Positions 1-12,364 of a stretch of 64,000 nt of DNA are shown here, one piece after another (positions within the stretch are counted from its first letter, which is position 1; every line of letters begins with the position of its first letter). The notes under the pieces are model-generated. The model made no database searches and was not told the origin of the DNA. It was given only the letters and a program-made list of their open reading frames with translations. The DNA lies in NCBI GenBank assembly GCA_009760885.1, contig CM019718.1, positions 31,252,530 to 31,316,529 on the forward strand, read 5' to 3'. The translations under genes were made by a program, and so were the position numbers. Source of the stretch: Achatina immaculata. Taxonomy: Eukaryota; Mollusca; Gastropoda; Stylommatophora; Achatinidae.

Positions 1-690
1 TGTCAGCCGTGGTTCTCCAACCCTGATGCTAGCATGTCAGCCGTGGTTCTCCAACCCTGACGCTAGCATATCAGCCGTGGTTCTCTAACCCTGACGCTAG
101 CATGCCAGCCGTGGTTCTCCAACCCTGACGCTAGCATATCAGCCGTGGTTCTCCAACCCTGACGCTAGCATGTCAGCCATGGTTCTCCAACCCTGACGCT
201 AGCATGTCAGCCGTGGTTCTCCAACCCTGATGCTAGCATGTCAGCCGTGGTTCTTCATCCCTGATGCTAGCATGTCAGCCGTGGTTCTCTAACCCTGACG
301 CTAGCATGCCAGCCGTGGTTCTCCAACCCTGATGCTAGCATGTCAGCCGTGGTTCTCTAACCCTGACAGAAGCATGTCAGCCGTGGTTCTCTAACCCCGA
401 CAGTAGCATGTCAGCCATGGTTCTTCATCCCTGACGCTAGCATGTCAGCCATGGTTCTTCATCCCTGATGCTAGCATGTCAGCCATGGTTCTTCATCCCT
501 GACGCTAGCATGTCAGCCGTGCTTCTCCAACCCTGATGCTAGCATGTCAGCCGTGGTTCTCCAACCCTGATGCTAGCATGTCAGCCGTGGTTCTCTAACC
601 CTGACGCTAGCATATCAGCCGTGGTTCTCTAACCCTGACAGCAGCATGTCAGCCGTGGTTCTCTAACCCTGTCAGCTGTGGGTCGCTAAC
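1..690. repeat. 34-bp tandem array, about 20 copies
   Basis: Head-to-tail copies of a 34-bp unit with core GTCAGCCGTGGTTCTCCAAC, then CCTGATGCTAGCA, run in from the window's left edge. Copies vary at a few positions (CCAACC/CTAACC/TCATCC; GACGC/GATGC/GACAG). It ends at 660-690 in a diverged unit (GTCAGCTGTGGGTCGCTAAC) that matches the 3' part of a dispersed repeat seen at 56.8 kb. Confidence 0.95.
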
Positions 691-1300
691 TGTCAAATCG
701 GGCGTCTTCCAACTCCCCCACCCCTCCCCCTCCCCAACCTGTTAATACTGAAATATGCGATGACGTCATAAAACAAAGTTCTGGCACAATCGGACAACCA
801 TACACCCTGCTACTGTCAAACACACGTTATAGTTTCTGCCAGCGTGATCCATAGCTTAAGGAATAATTTCTCTTACAGCCTATAAACTTATATGGGCTAC
901 CTTGTTCCGTCTTAGTGTGACACTCTCAGTGGCTCTCAAAGCGATATCTTCTTGCTAATGGCAGGGCTAACTGTTTTTGATAAAGTTAGACGCAAACGCC
1001 TACAGCCAATTTAAGGGTATTTGATATCAGGAGTAAGGGCTCCAGTGCTGCTATTTATGGAAGCAACTAGAGAAAAGACAACAAGCAGAGAAACGTAAAA
1101 CGAGGGCCTAAAACGTGGTTATAGATTTATAAACTGTTTTATTATCTCTCATTGTTTAGGAATGTTTGTTCACAGAATCTTCACAGAATCTATCTGTATT
1201 ACTGCTACAAGGAGAAGAGCTTACACTTTAAGAGTAATGTACGCCGAGGCAAAACAACATGTTTGGGGACGAAAAGATCACGTTCCCCCCCCCCCCCCCC
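691..1300. other. Non-coding stretch, 3' flank of the 34-bp array
   Basis: It begins with the C-rich end of a dispersed repeat (TCAAATCGGGCGTCTTCC, then a poly-C/T run) and continues as ordinary unique-looking AT-rich DNA. A poly-C run lies near 1287-1301. I see no exon. Confidence 0.5.
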
Positions 1301-1309
1301 CAATATAGT

Positions 1310-1760
1310 TCTTGCCAAAGAAGATGTGAAATTGTCTCCATATAGCTCTTTCTGGACTACATGAACGGTTTCAGAGGAAGAAAACTGCTCCATAAAGCTC
1401 TTGCTAGACAGGAGGAACTTTTCTCCCGTATAATTTTTGCTACATACGAAGAACTTCTTCAGTATATAGTTCTTGCTACATAAAAAAGAACATTTTGTTC
1501 TATAAGTTCTTGCTAGACAACAGAAACAATTACTTTTTTTCATACAGTCTTTGCTACATGAGAAATACAACTTGTTTTATATATAGCTGCTGCAGAAAAG
1601 ATATAGTTCTGCATAGCCAAGAGTCATCGTTTTTTTTCTTCTGTATAGTTCTTGATATAAAAGAACAACAGCGTGTTCCATATATAGTTCTTGTTACAAC
1701 AAAGGAACACTTTGTTCCATATAGTTCTTCCCAGGAACGAAGGTGAACGTGCTTGAAACA
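1310..1760. repeat. Degenerate ~35-60-bp repeats with TATAGTTCTTGCTACAT core
   Basis: About ten diverged copies of a core reading (TA)TAGTTCTTGCTACA, each followed by an A-rich AAGAACA.TTGTTC segment. AAGAAC and GTTCTT recur in opposite orientation, so single units can fold as small hairpins. The short ORFs here on both strands are by-products of this repetition. Confidence 0.6.
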
Positions 1761-3100
1761 TAAAGCCACGAGAAGAACTAGTACAGTATTCAACATTTCG
1801 GCTGGGTCAGTTTGCTACAGTAATTTTTCTGACTTTACAAATAGGACCTAGAAAAGCTGACTTCTCACCTGGCTCCACTACAAAGGGAAAAAACACAAAT
1901 ATATATCTCACTGGTCAGGCTATGGCACGCCAACAAACTTATGTACTATATGCGGTCTCCACAATCAAAAAGTCCCATTTGAAAAAAAAAAATCAACATT
2001 TTCTACGACAGATTCACGCATCGAAAGTTTTCTTCTGAAAATACGCGCATTATAAACAAGTAACACATAAATGTCTTCGAAATCACAGCGGTCTAGCTAA
2101 CTCTGATGATAATAAAATGGCGAGATAGAGGAAAATAAACTGCCAGAATGAAGCAAAACCTAGAGAATAATAATAATAATAATAAACCAACAGAATAAAC
2201 TTGTAGAACATACCGACAAATAATAAACTGACAGAATAATTTTTTTTTAAAAAAACTAACAGAGATCAAATGAAATCAATTTATCCCCACAACTCCAAGA
2301 TCGCACACTTTACCTGCTTTTTTGTTTACCTCTAAAGATAAGAAGATACCTTATCTCACATGTTGCTGTCTACACATGACCGGTATCAAATAACAATACT
2401 GTGATTCACGTTTTACTGTTTATAAAGCGCCAATATAAAATAATGATACCTTCATCCACATTTTACTGTTCATAAAAGTGCCACTACGAAATAACGATAT
2501 CTTAATTCACATTTAACTCTCTATAAAATACTAACAGATAATATGTATTCGGACATATCATATTCTAAGTCACAAAATCTCCTCGAGGCCTGGCAAAGAA
2601 AGCTGACTGTGCGCTGGTAATATTTAATTAAAAACTTTGGCACAAAGCAGTTTACATAGACCCCCAAATAACAGGTAATCTATGTATTAAGAACTGCCTC
2701 ACACATGAGAATCAACGCCAAGAGAAAGCTGCTATTGTACGCAAAATTTGATTGGGTCACCGCAAAATGGCTTATGGGAAAAGGCTTTACAGGGGCGAAA
2801 GTTTAATACTTTTATACATGGTCTTTTCTTGGGTAACTAAATTCTTGCTAGTTGTAGGGTTTCTATGTACTCTGTCTGAGTAGGTCAGCTGGATTCATAG
2901 TTTTTTTAGGGGTTTTGTTGTATGCAAAGACGAGTGTCCGGAAAGGTCTCTGGTGTTCTCAAGGTCTTTGTCCTCTCAAAGATGACGGACAGAAGCATGT
3001 GAAAACTTTCTGCAATCATGTACTGGTGCCCTGGTAGTTTTCAGTTTGTGATGACGTGTCTGCATCCAGCATTACAATGTTTCCAGACAGGTATTGTTGT
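1761..3100. other. AT-rich intergenic or intronic DNA
   Basis: No convincing exon or RNA. A short (AAT)n run lies near 2166-2186. Three related segments (2330-2540) repeat a TTCACATTTTACTGTT(T/C)ATAAA pattern at roughly 70-80-bp spacing, which may be an old degenerate tandem repeat. Confidence 0.4.
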
Positions 3101-4060
3101 CTGCTGTCTAACTGACATAAGGTGAAAGTTGTCTGTTCTCTCACTGACATAAAGTGAAAGTTGTCTGTTCTCTCACTGACATAAAGTGAAAGTTGTCTGT
3201 CTTCTCACTGACATAAGGTGAAAGTTGTCTGTTCTCTCACTGACATAAAGTGAAAGTTGTCTGCCTTCTCACTGGCATAAGGTGAAGGTTGTTTGCCTTC
3301 TCACTAACATGGGGTGAAAGTTGTCTGCGTATCACTGACAGAAAGCGAAAGTTGTCTGCCCTCTCACTGAGAGAAGGTGAAAGTTGCGTGTCCTCTCACT
3401 GACAGAAGATGAACGTTGTGTGCCCTCTCACTGACAGAAGACGAAAGCTGTGTGCCCTCTCACTGAGAGAAGACGAAAGTTGTGTGCCCTCTCACTGAGA
3501 GAAGAAGAAAGTTGCGTGCCCTTTCACCGAGAGAAGGTGACAGTTGCCTGCCTTCTCACTGAGAGAATGTGAAAGCTGTCTGCCCTCTCACTGAGAGAAG
3601 GTGAAAGGTTCTGCCTTCTCACTGATAGAAAGCGAAAGTTGTGTGCTCTCTCACTGAGAGAAGGCGAAAGTTGTGTGCCCTCTCACTGAGAGAAGATGAA
3701 AGAAGTCTGCCGTCTCAATGAGAGAAAGTGAAAGTTGCCCGCCCTCTCCCTGAGAGAAGCCTGCCCTCTCACTGAGAGAAGGTGAAAGCTGTCTGTCCTC
3801 TCACTGAGAAAAGGTGACAGTTGCCTGCCCTCTCATTGAGAGAAGGTGAAAGCTGTCTGCCCTCTCACTGAGAGAATGTGAAAGCTGTCTGCCCTCTCAC
3901 TGAGAGAATGTGAAAGTTGCCTGCCCTCTCACTGAGATAAAGTGAAAGCTGTCTGCCCTCTCACTGAGATAAGGTGAAAGCTGTCTGCCTTCTCACTGAG
4001 ATAAGGTGAAAGCTGTCTGCCCTCTCATTGAGAGAATACGAAATTTGTCTTCTCTGATGA
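3100..4060. repeat. 32-bp tandem array, about 29 copies
   Basis: Unit CTCTCACTGAGAGAAGGTGA, then AAGCTGTCTGCC, 32 bp. Early copies (3100-3300) carry ACTGACATAAAGTGAAAG and later ones ACTGAGAGAAGGTGAAAG, so the array is a gradient from one subfamily to another. CTCTCACTGAGAGAA contains a small imperfect palindrome (CTCTCA/TGAGAG). Confidence 0.9.
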
Positions 4061-4109
4061 AAAAGCCTACCTGAAAATTATTTATTGATAATGTTTACAT
4101 TAAAAAAAA

Positions 4110-4185
4110 CCCACCAAACTTACAACCAAGCTGAATGCACTGACAACCAAGCTGAATGCACTGACAACCAAACTGAATGCACTGA
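4110..4185. repeat. 21-bp repeat, three to four copies
   Basis: Unit AAGCTGAATGCACTGACAACC repeats at 4132-4185 with a partial first copy. On the minus strand it reads as a short QCIQLGC peptide repeat, which is incidental. Confidence 0.8.
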
Positions 4186-4692
4186 AAACATACCTTGAAT
4201 ATAACTACTGATATCAGCATTGAATGCTTACATAGGTAGATATTTCTCCGTAAGTTGTTGACGTTATTATACAGACTCAAGAGTCTGGCGAGAAAGATCC
4301 TCTTCAATGTAAGGCTATTTTGAAGTGAAGCTCTTGAGAGCTGTGCAGATTCGGCTAAAAAATGTACAGGCTATTGTTTTTTTTCCTTCTCTTTCTCACA
4401 CAAATAAAAGAATGTATCGAGATAAGAACACACTAAGGAAATTCCAGAACGCGGTTTGCCAGCCAGTAGCCACTGATCGATTTTATCGATTATTTATAGA
4501 CGGTTATATAGAGATTCTTATGTCCAAAAATTCCACTAGGTAACTTCACGAGGTATGCCCACAGATACGATATTTTCAAACGGTTCCCAGACTTGAGTTA
4601 TCTCGTGCCTTTGCCTCCCTGCTCGGCCACACAAGTCTGATAGACCACGTTGTGTGAGTGTGTATGCGCGCGCGACGTGTTTGTGAGTGAGC

Positions 4693-4696
<4 letters not shown>

Positions 4697-4759
<63 letters not shown>
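4697..4759. repeat. (GA)n microsatellite
   Basis: About 30 GA dinucleotides follow a GTGAGTGAGCGAGTGAGAG lead-in. A long purine-only strand of this kind can form triplex DNA. Confidence 0.95.
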
Positions 4760-4762
<3 letters not shown>

Positions 4763-5181
4763 AAACAATCATCAGACTGTCTAATGCTCCATTATGGATC
4801 GAGCCGAGTCGGTTTTACGTCTGGTATCTGAAGTCAATTCAGAGGGTACTCTATTTACGTCCATTCGACTTAACGACCATTTTGACACTACGAACTTTCT
4901 ATAAGATTTATGAAATAATTTTCAGTTTACGGCTAACGATACTTTATTTATGTATCCATTTATTTGTTTGTCTCAGTTAACAAAATTATATTTATTATCC
5001 GATATTTATTGCGCAATATTAATACTTAAAACATGCACTGAAGTAACGTTTAGCATTACTGTACACAGTACCAAACTGAATACACTTGTCTTAATACTAA
5101 ATGATTTTCGATTGAACATCGACTTGTGAGGGGTTTGTCGAAATGAAGTTCGGTTACATACAGCTGGTGACGTATATATAA

Positions 5182-5480
5182 GTTTAGGCGATGTACCAAC
5201 AGAGCTAGGCGATGTACCAACAAGTTTAGGCGATGTATCAACAGGGCTAGGCGATGTATCAACAGGGCTAGGCGATGTACCAACAAGTGTAGACGATGCA
5301 GAAGTAAGTGATTCATTAACAAGTGTAGGCGAGGTATCAACAAATGTAGGCGAGATAGGAGTAAGCAATGTACCAACAGGTGTAGGCGATGTACCAAAAA
5401 GTGTAGGCGATGTACCAAAAAGTGTAGGCGATGTACCAACAAGTGAAGGCGAGATGAGTGTAGGTGATGTACTGACAGAC
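5182..5480. repeat. 21-bp tandem array, about 13 copies
   Basis: Unit GTAGGCGATGTACCAACAA(G)(T), 21 bp in most copies. Because 21 is a multiple of three, two minus-strand frames stay open (reading SPTLVGT or HRLHLLV repeats). I regard those as artefacts. Confidence 0.85.
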
Positions 5481-5904
5481 AGGTCAGCATACTTCTCCAA
5501 TTTGAGAAATTCTGTTTACGCCTTCTTGTCTCCATGCCAGCTGGCGATCTGGGTGTTTTTATATATTTATCGCAATCTTCCTTTTCTTTCTGCTTGTAGT
5601 CTTCCCTTTCTTTCTGCCTGTCTTTATAGGATCTTTAGTAGTCTTATGTTTGACGACTTCTGCCTACTTGTTTATAAGCTGACAGCAAGGATGAAGGAAG
5701 TACAACTGTTTTAGAGTCAAAGATAATTAAATCTACGTAGATGAAATGAGTTCAAAGGATCCGCAACAGACATTCCTTGTACTGCCTCTAGTTACAACAA
5801 ATCGATCGATTCCTGGACGTGCAAGTGATTTCCCAATTTACCCCCACCCAATCGATTTAATAAGGCACAAACAGACAGACTCAAAATGTCACGTGAGAGA
5901 CGGT

Positions 5905-8300
5905 AGTGATGAGAAGAGAACAGCTATAGAGAACAACACACAAAGAGATGAGAAGAGAGCAGCTACAGAGAACAACACACAAAGAGATGAGAAGAGAACA
6001 CCTATAGAGAACAACACACAAAGAGGTGAGAAGAGAGCAGCTATAGAGACCAACACACAAAGAGATGAGAAGAGAACAGCTATAGAGAACAACACACAAA
6101 GAGATGAGAAGAGAACAGCTATAGAGAACAACACACAAAGAGATGAGAAGAGAACAGCTATAGAGAACAACACACAAAGAGATGAGAAGAGAACACCTAT
6201 AGAGAACAACACACAAAGAGATGAGAAGAAAGCAGCTATAGAGAACAACACACAAACAGATGAGAAGAGAGCAGCTATAGAAAACAACACACAAAGAGAT
6301 GAGAAGAGAGCAGCTATAGAGAACAACACACAAAGAGATGAGAAGAGAACAGCTATAGAGAACAACACACAAAGAGATGAGAAGAGAGCAGCTACAGAGA
6401 ACAACACACAAAGAGATGAGAACACCTACAGAGAACAACAGACAAAGAGATGAGAAGAGAGCAGCTATAAAGACCAACACACAAAGAGATGAGAAGAGAA
6501 CACCTATAGAGAACAACACACAAAGAGATGAGAAGAGAACAGCTATAGAAAACAACACACAAAGAGATGAGAAGAGAGCAGCTATAGAGAACAACACACA
6601 AAGAGATGAGAAAAAAACAGCTATAGAGAACAACACACAAACAGATGAGAAGAAAACAGCTATAGAGAACAATACACAAAGAGATGAGAAGACAGCAGCT
6701 ACAGAGAACAACACACAAAGAAATGAGAAGAGAGCAGCTATAGAGAACAACACATAAAGAGATAAGAAGAGAGCAGCTATAGAGAACAACACACAAAGAG
6801 ATGAGAAGAGAGCAGCTACAGAGAACAACACACAAAGAGATGAGAAGAGAACACCTATAGAGAACAACACACAAAGCGATGAGAAGAGAGCAGCTATAGA
6901 GACCAACACACAAAGAGATGAGAAGAGAGCAGCTATAGAGAACAACACACAAAGAGAGAAGAGAACAGCTATAGAGAACAACACACAAAGAGATGAGAAG
7001 AGAACAGCTATAGAGAACAACACACAAAGAGATGAGAAGAGAACACCTATAGAGAACAACACACAAGAGATGAGAAGAAAGCAGCTATAGAGAACAACAC
7101 ACAAACAGATGAGAAGAGAGCAGCTATAGAAAACAACACACAAAGAGATGAGAAGAGAGCAGCTATAGAGAACAACACACAAAGATGAGAAGAGAACAGC
7201 TATAGAGAACAACACACAAGAGATGAGAAGAGCAGCTACAGAGAACAACACACAAAGAGATGAGAACACCTACAGAGAACAACAGACAAAGAGATGAGAA
7301 GAGAGCAGCTATAAAGACCAACACACAAGAGATGAGAAGAGAACACCTATAGAGAACAACACACAAAGAGATGAGAAGAGAACAGCTATAGAAAACAACA
7401 CACAAAGAGATGAGAAGAGAGCAGCTATAGAGAACAACACACAAAGAGATGAGAAAAAAACAGCTATAGAGAACAACACACAAACAGATGAGAAGAAAAC
7501 AGCTATAGAGAACAATACACAAAGAGATGAGAAGACAGCAGCTACAGAGAACAACACACAAAGAAATGAGAAGAGAGCAGCTATAGAGAACAACACATAA
7601 AGAGATAAGAAGAGAGCAGCTATAGAGAACAACACACAAAGAGATGAGAAGAGAGCAGCTACAGAGAACAACACACAAAGAGATGAGAAGAGAACACCTA
7701 TAGAGAACAACACACAAAGCGATGAGAAGAGAGCAGCTATAGAGACCAACACACAAAGAGATGAGAAGAGAGCAGCTATAGAGAACAACACACAAAGAGA
7801 TGAGAAGAGAACACCTATAGAGAACAACACACAAAGAGATGAGAAGAGAACAGCTATAGAGAACAACACACAAAGAGATGAGAAAAGAACAGCTATAGAG
7901 AACAACACACAAAGAGATGAGAAGAGAACAGCTATAGAGAACAACACACAAAGAGATGAGAAAAGAACAGCTATAGAGAACAACACACAAAGAGATGAGA
8001 AGAGAACAGCTATAGAGAACAACACACAAAGAGATGAGAAAAGAACAGCTATAGAGAACAACACACAAAGAGATGAGAAAAGAACAGCTATAGAGAACAA
8101 CACACGAAGAGATGAGAAAAGAACAGCTATCGAGAACAACACACAAAGAGATGAGAAGAGAGCAGCTACAGAGAACAACACACAAACAGATGAGAAGAAA
8201 ACAGCTATAGAGAACAACAGACAAAGAGATGAGAAGAGAGCAGCTATAGAGAACAACAGACAAAGAGATGAGAAGAGAACAGTTATAGAGAACAACACAC
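5905..8300. repeat. 39-bp tandem array, about 60 copies, with internal higher-order duplication
   Basis: Unit AGAGATGAGAAGAGAACAGC, then TATAGAGAACAACACACAA (39 bp, 13 codons). Frames on both strands stay open for hundreds of codons (NNTQRDEKRTAIE on plus, SSLCVLFSIAVLF on minus). Scattered short indels break each frame in turn, which is expected of non-coding DNA. A segment of roughly 535 bp from about 6422 recurs almost identically from about 7265. Confidence 0.95.
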
Positions 8301-9235
8301 GAACCACTGACTGAAGTGACTTAGTACTTCACAGACTTTCAACGATTTCCAATTGACTGAGACGTACTGTGTTCTAGCGACTAGACAGTTACTCGTCCTA
8401 CGGCAAGTCCGAGGTTCGATTCTGTTATTCTTTTGTGTTAGTTTGCTAAAGTTTTCCTGATTTTTCACTAAACTATGTGCTACACGAAATATTTTTTCTT
8501 CTTCTTTAGTTTGTATTTCTTTTTTCTTTTTTTTTTTGGGGCTCTTCCAGACGTGTTATTTCTTAGTTTTGAGAAGACACACTTCTGATTATTTAGGGAG
8601 TTATATAATTGTTTCGTTTCTATGACACAGAGCTTCTTGTCTATACCGATAGCTATCGCACTTTTTTTTACACTTTTAACATTACCTGCTACTTAGGTAT
8701 GATGCTCTCTGGCAGTGAAACGGAACAATTACATAGTTCACTATTGCCTTGTACATACGCATAATTCTCTTACCTCTTCTTGGAGTGAATCTACTTTTTC
8801 ATTGTCTCTATCCTTGACATGTCCTCGTTCATCGGTGCTTTCTTCCGTTTCAAGTGATGAAATACGGTCACGGACCTTCTGGTCATGGTTGGTCTGTTTT
8901 GTATGAAACACAAGGGCAGATAATTCATCAATTGTGAGCTACTAGAATATCTTTCAAACTTTTTAGTAATGAATGTCAAGAATTTCTTAAAGATTGTAAT
9001 TTTTTTTTTTGGTAAAACATTATGACTGATTCATTTCTTCATACCTTTACGCTTAAGATAAATCATGCTTTCTTCACTGCTTGCACCAAACCATGCATTA
9101 TTGTTCTCTTGCAAAGTAACTAAGATCCGCCATGTTGCCAGGTTGAGGCTGGGGGAGGGGGTGGTAGGTAATACAAAACGAACAACAATTTTAACAAAAA
9201 TTATGCTAAAGGCTACCACAGATGGATGACCAGCC
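8301..9235. other. Non-coding stretch with a tRNA-like remnant
   Basis: At 8370-8425 there is GTTCTAGCGACTAGACAGTT, then CCGAGGTTCGATTCTG, reminiscent of A- and B-box sequence from a tRNA-derived SINE but too short to classify. The rest is T-rich without a clear exon. Confidence 0.3.
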
Positions 9236-9236
9236 A

Positions 9237-10345
9237 TTAAACTGTCATATGAAGGACAGAAGACGAGAAGGACAAGCAAGGACAGCTTAGTGAAGGAAAA
9301 AAAGACGAGAAGGACAAGCAGGATAGATAAGGAAAGGAAAGAAGACGAGAAGGACAAGCAAGGACAGCTTGGTGAAGGAAAAAAGACGAGAAGGACAAGC
9401 AAGGACAGCTGGGTGAAGGAAAGAAGACGAGGACAAGCAAGGACAGCTTGGTGAAGGAAAGAAGACGAGAAGGACAAGCAAGGACAGCTTAGTGAAGGAA
9501 AAAAGACGAGAAGGACAAGCAGGATAGATAAGGAAAGGAAAGAAGACGAGAAGGACAAGCAAGGACAGCTTGGTGAAGGAAAAAAGACGAGAAGGACAAG
9601 CAAGGACAGCTTGGTGAAGGAAAGAAGACGAGGACAAGCAAGGACAGCTTGGTGAAGGAAAGAAGACAAGAAGGACAAGCAAGGACAGCATGGTGAAGGA
9701 ACGAAGACGAGAAGGACAAGCAAGGACAGCTTAGTGAAGGAAAAAAGACGAGAAGGACAAGCAGGATAGATAAGGAAAGGAAAGAAGACGAGAAGGACAA
9801 GCAAGGACAGCTTGGTGAAGGAAAGAAGACGAGGACAAGCAAGGACAGCTGGGTGAAGGAAAGAAGACGAGGACAAGCAAGGACAGCTTGGTGAAGGAAA
9901 GAAGACAAGAAGAACAAGCAAGGACAGCATGGTGAAGGAACGAAGACGAGACGGACAAGCAAGGACAGCTTGGTGAAGGAAAGAAGACGAGAAGGACAAG
10001 CAAGGACAGCTTGGTGAAGGAAAGAAGACGAGAAGGACAAGCAAGGACAGCTTGGTGAAGGAAAGAAGACGAGAAGGACAAGCAAGGACAGCTGGGTGAA
10101 GGAAAGAAAACGAGGACAAGCAAGGACAGCTTGGTGAAGGAAAGAAGACGAGAAGGACAACCAAGGACAGCTTAGTGAAGGAAAGAAGACGAGAAGGACA
10201 AGCAAGGGCAGCTTGGTGAAGGAAAGAAAACGAGGACAAGCAAGGACAGCTTGGTGAAGGAAAGAAGACGAGAAGGACAAGCAAGGACAGCTTAGTGAAG
10301 GAAAGAAGACGAGAAGGACAAGCATGATAGCTTAGAAAAGGAAAG
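9237..10345. repeat. 41-bp tandem array, about 27 copies
   Basis: Unit GAAGACGAGAAGGACAAGCA, then AGGACAGCTTGGTGAAGGAAA (41 bp). As 41 is not a multiple of three, the minus-strand reading repeats every 41 residues through all three frames. A shortened unit lacking AGAAG (GACGAGGACAAGC) and a unit with CAGGATAGATAAGGAAAGG recur in a fixed order, which suggests multi-unit duplications. Confidence 0.95.
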
Positions 10346-10429
10346 AAGATAAGACGAACAAGCAAGGGCATCCTGGCGAAGAACGGTTTGGTGAAATGAA
10401 CAGCGAGCAACACAGGCAAGGCGCAGTAT

Positions 10430-11030
10430 ACAGGCTGTCTGCAGATCGTGAGAAGTGGAGAGAGAATCCGCTGTTGCCTTAGACGGTCATTGCTTTACTG
10501 GTTACAGCTCCGAGAACATGCATTTAAACAACAAGAGGAATTCTATCTAATGTGGCATGCATGCATTAACATGCAGTGATATATTCAATACTTTCACAAT
10601 AAAGCTTTGTGACATATGATACATGCAACAATACACAACTTTCAGTATAACATAAGAAAGCAAGTAGCCGCCCTTTAGCTAACTTTCTTGCCAACATTCA
10701 CATCTGAAACAAAACTCCGCGCTTCTAAACTGATGGAAGTTAAAGGAGTTTCCATATGTCCATGTACTTTGATAACATCCAATGTTCTGACCTCTTAAAA
10801 CGTATCAGTAACTCTGGTAACGTTTCATTCACCAGATGCCGTATTGAAAGGCATTTGTGAATCTTTGTTCCAATTCCCTTTGCAATCCTATCACCTGCCG
10901 TGCCACCTTGTCTTAAACTGTATCATGCCATAATTATCGACTTATTGACACTATACGAAACAAATAAGTGAGGAAATACGTGAAAAAGCACAAACACCCC
11001 CCCCCCCCGGCCCTTTCCATCTTAAATAAT
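10430..11030. other. Sequence downstream (minus-strand sense) of the last visible exon
   Basis: Unique-looking AT-rich intron or flank. A C-run lies at about 10996-11009 near the donor of the 12085-11039 exon. I see no further exon. Confidence 0.4.
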
Positions 11031-11038
11031 ACCTTTAC

Positions 11039-12085
11039 CTTTGCCGATTTTGGTGTTGAAGTTGCAGAAACAGATCCGAAACTTGGATCTTCACTTGAAA
11101 TTTGATTAGCTTCTGAGACGGAGTTCCAGTTGTCTGATGGTGTCTCCTGGCTCCAGGAGACTTGTATAGACTGGTCTAAACTGTCCAAGTCATCAGATGT
11201 TGGAGGAGTTAGTTTTTCTGAATGCTTCATCTCATCTCCGTCAAATGAGCTTTGCATACGTAAGATCTCTGTTGGACGACCGCCTACGGGTGCCTGCTTG
11301 GGCTTATTTTCAACAACTGACTTCAGTTTTTCAGCAATGGAGCTAACAGAGGAAGGAGAATCTGTTTGGAATTGAAAAACTTCAGATGACGATAAAGGGG
11401 CACCATTATCCATGCCACTATCACAACTTGCAGTATGATTGGCTGATGCAGGTATGTCACTGGAAACGTGTGGCCCAGATTCCGTTATTGAGCTGGAGGT
11501 GAGAGATGTCCCGATATATTCAGGGGAAGGAGTTTCTGAGTCTATAAATCTCGGTGACGAAGCTGACGTTTCCCAAGTCTTTGCCATTAACCTTGGACTG
11601 TCCAATGATTGGGACGTGCTTGTGGCTCTCGATCGTTCTGCCCCGGACACGGACGACAGCATCTCACCGCTCCATGTTGGTCTAGGAATCGAGTCTGTTC
11701 TGGGCGGAGGTATTTTACGGGGCAGTTCAAGTGATATATCACAAGCATTCCCATCCGCATTTGTATGATGATCTAATGGTCTTGAGAACTGGAACACTAG
11801 ATTTGGATCCTTCATCCATGCAGGTATCGATTCCGGGTCGATATCCGAAGAAGCTTCAAAAACCGGGAGACTATCGTAAAATAAACCTCCGGGTACAAAC
11901 AAAGGAGACACCCCTCTCTTGTACAAAGCCATGGCTGCGAAGTAGTCCATGTAAGCAGACTCAGGGTGATAATGTTTGCGGAAAACACTGGGACTTAGCT
12001 GGGCACTGTCCAGAGCCAACTGCCTGCTCCTCTCATATATCTCACTAACCTTATTCTGGTACTGCTTGATCTGCTCTGTTAGTTT
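11039..12085 (-). CDS. Exon ending a spectrin helix and carrying a long Ser/Thr/Pro-rich tail
   Basis: A 1,047-bp exon (349 codons), phase 0 at both ends. The acceptor is TTGATTTTCAG before AAACTAACAG. The donor is AAAG followed by GTAAAG; a second in-frame donor (AAAG before GTATTA, last exon base 11033) lies 6 bp downstream and would add Val-Lys. The first roughly 30 residues (KLTEQIKQYQNKVSEIYERS) complete the spectrin helix of the previous exon. A conserved-looking segment with aromatic and proline residues follows (VFRKHYHPESAYMDYFAAM, then LFVPGGLFYDSLPVFEAS and PAWMKDPNLVFQF). The rest is Ser/Thr/Pro-rich and probably disordered, with many possible phosphorylation sites. It could be a linker between repeat blocks. 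No later exon is visible before the window edge, so the gene probably continues beyond it. Confidence 0.8.
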
Positions 12086-12364
12086 CTGAAAATCAACATG
12101 CCAACATGCAGTGAGAACATGAAGCATGCAACATACATAAGTAACGAGTACAGAAAGGAAGGGTCAAAGTGCAGCTGCTATATTTTTTTCACGTATATTT
12201 CTGAAAACATATAACGCACATGATAAACATGACATGCCTTCAAGAAAGGGTAGACCAACGTACAGTTTCTATATACACCATGGATCCACAGCGTTATGCC
12301 TTTGACATCCATTTCCATTAAGGACAAATTTCAATTTATGTACAAATTCATTAGTTTTTTTTTA

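Noticed and set aside
1..690. CRISPR array
   Set aside because: Repeats abut directly without unique spacers, and the genome is eukaryotic. The same holds for every other array here.
5746..8307. Long open frames on both strands across the 39-bp array
   Set aside because: Open on both strands at once, broken by small indels, no splice or start support, and no gene-like sequence outside the array.
9031..10419. 462-codon minus-strand frame (Ser/Pro/Leu-rich)
   Set aside because: Generated by the 41-bp array; overlapping frames give similar peptides, as expected for stop-free repeats.
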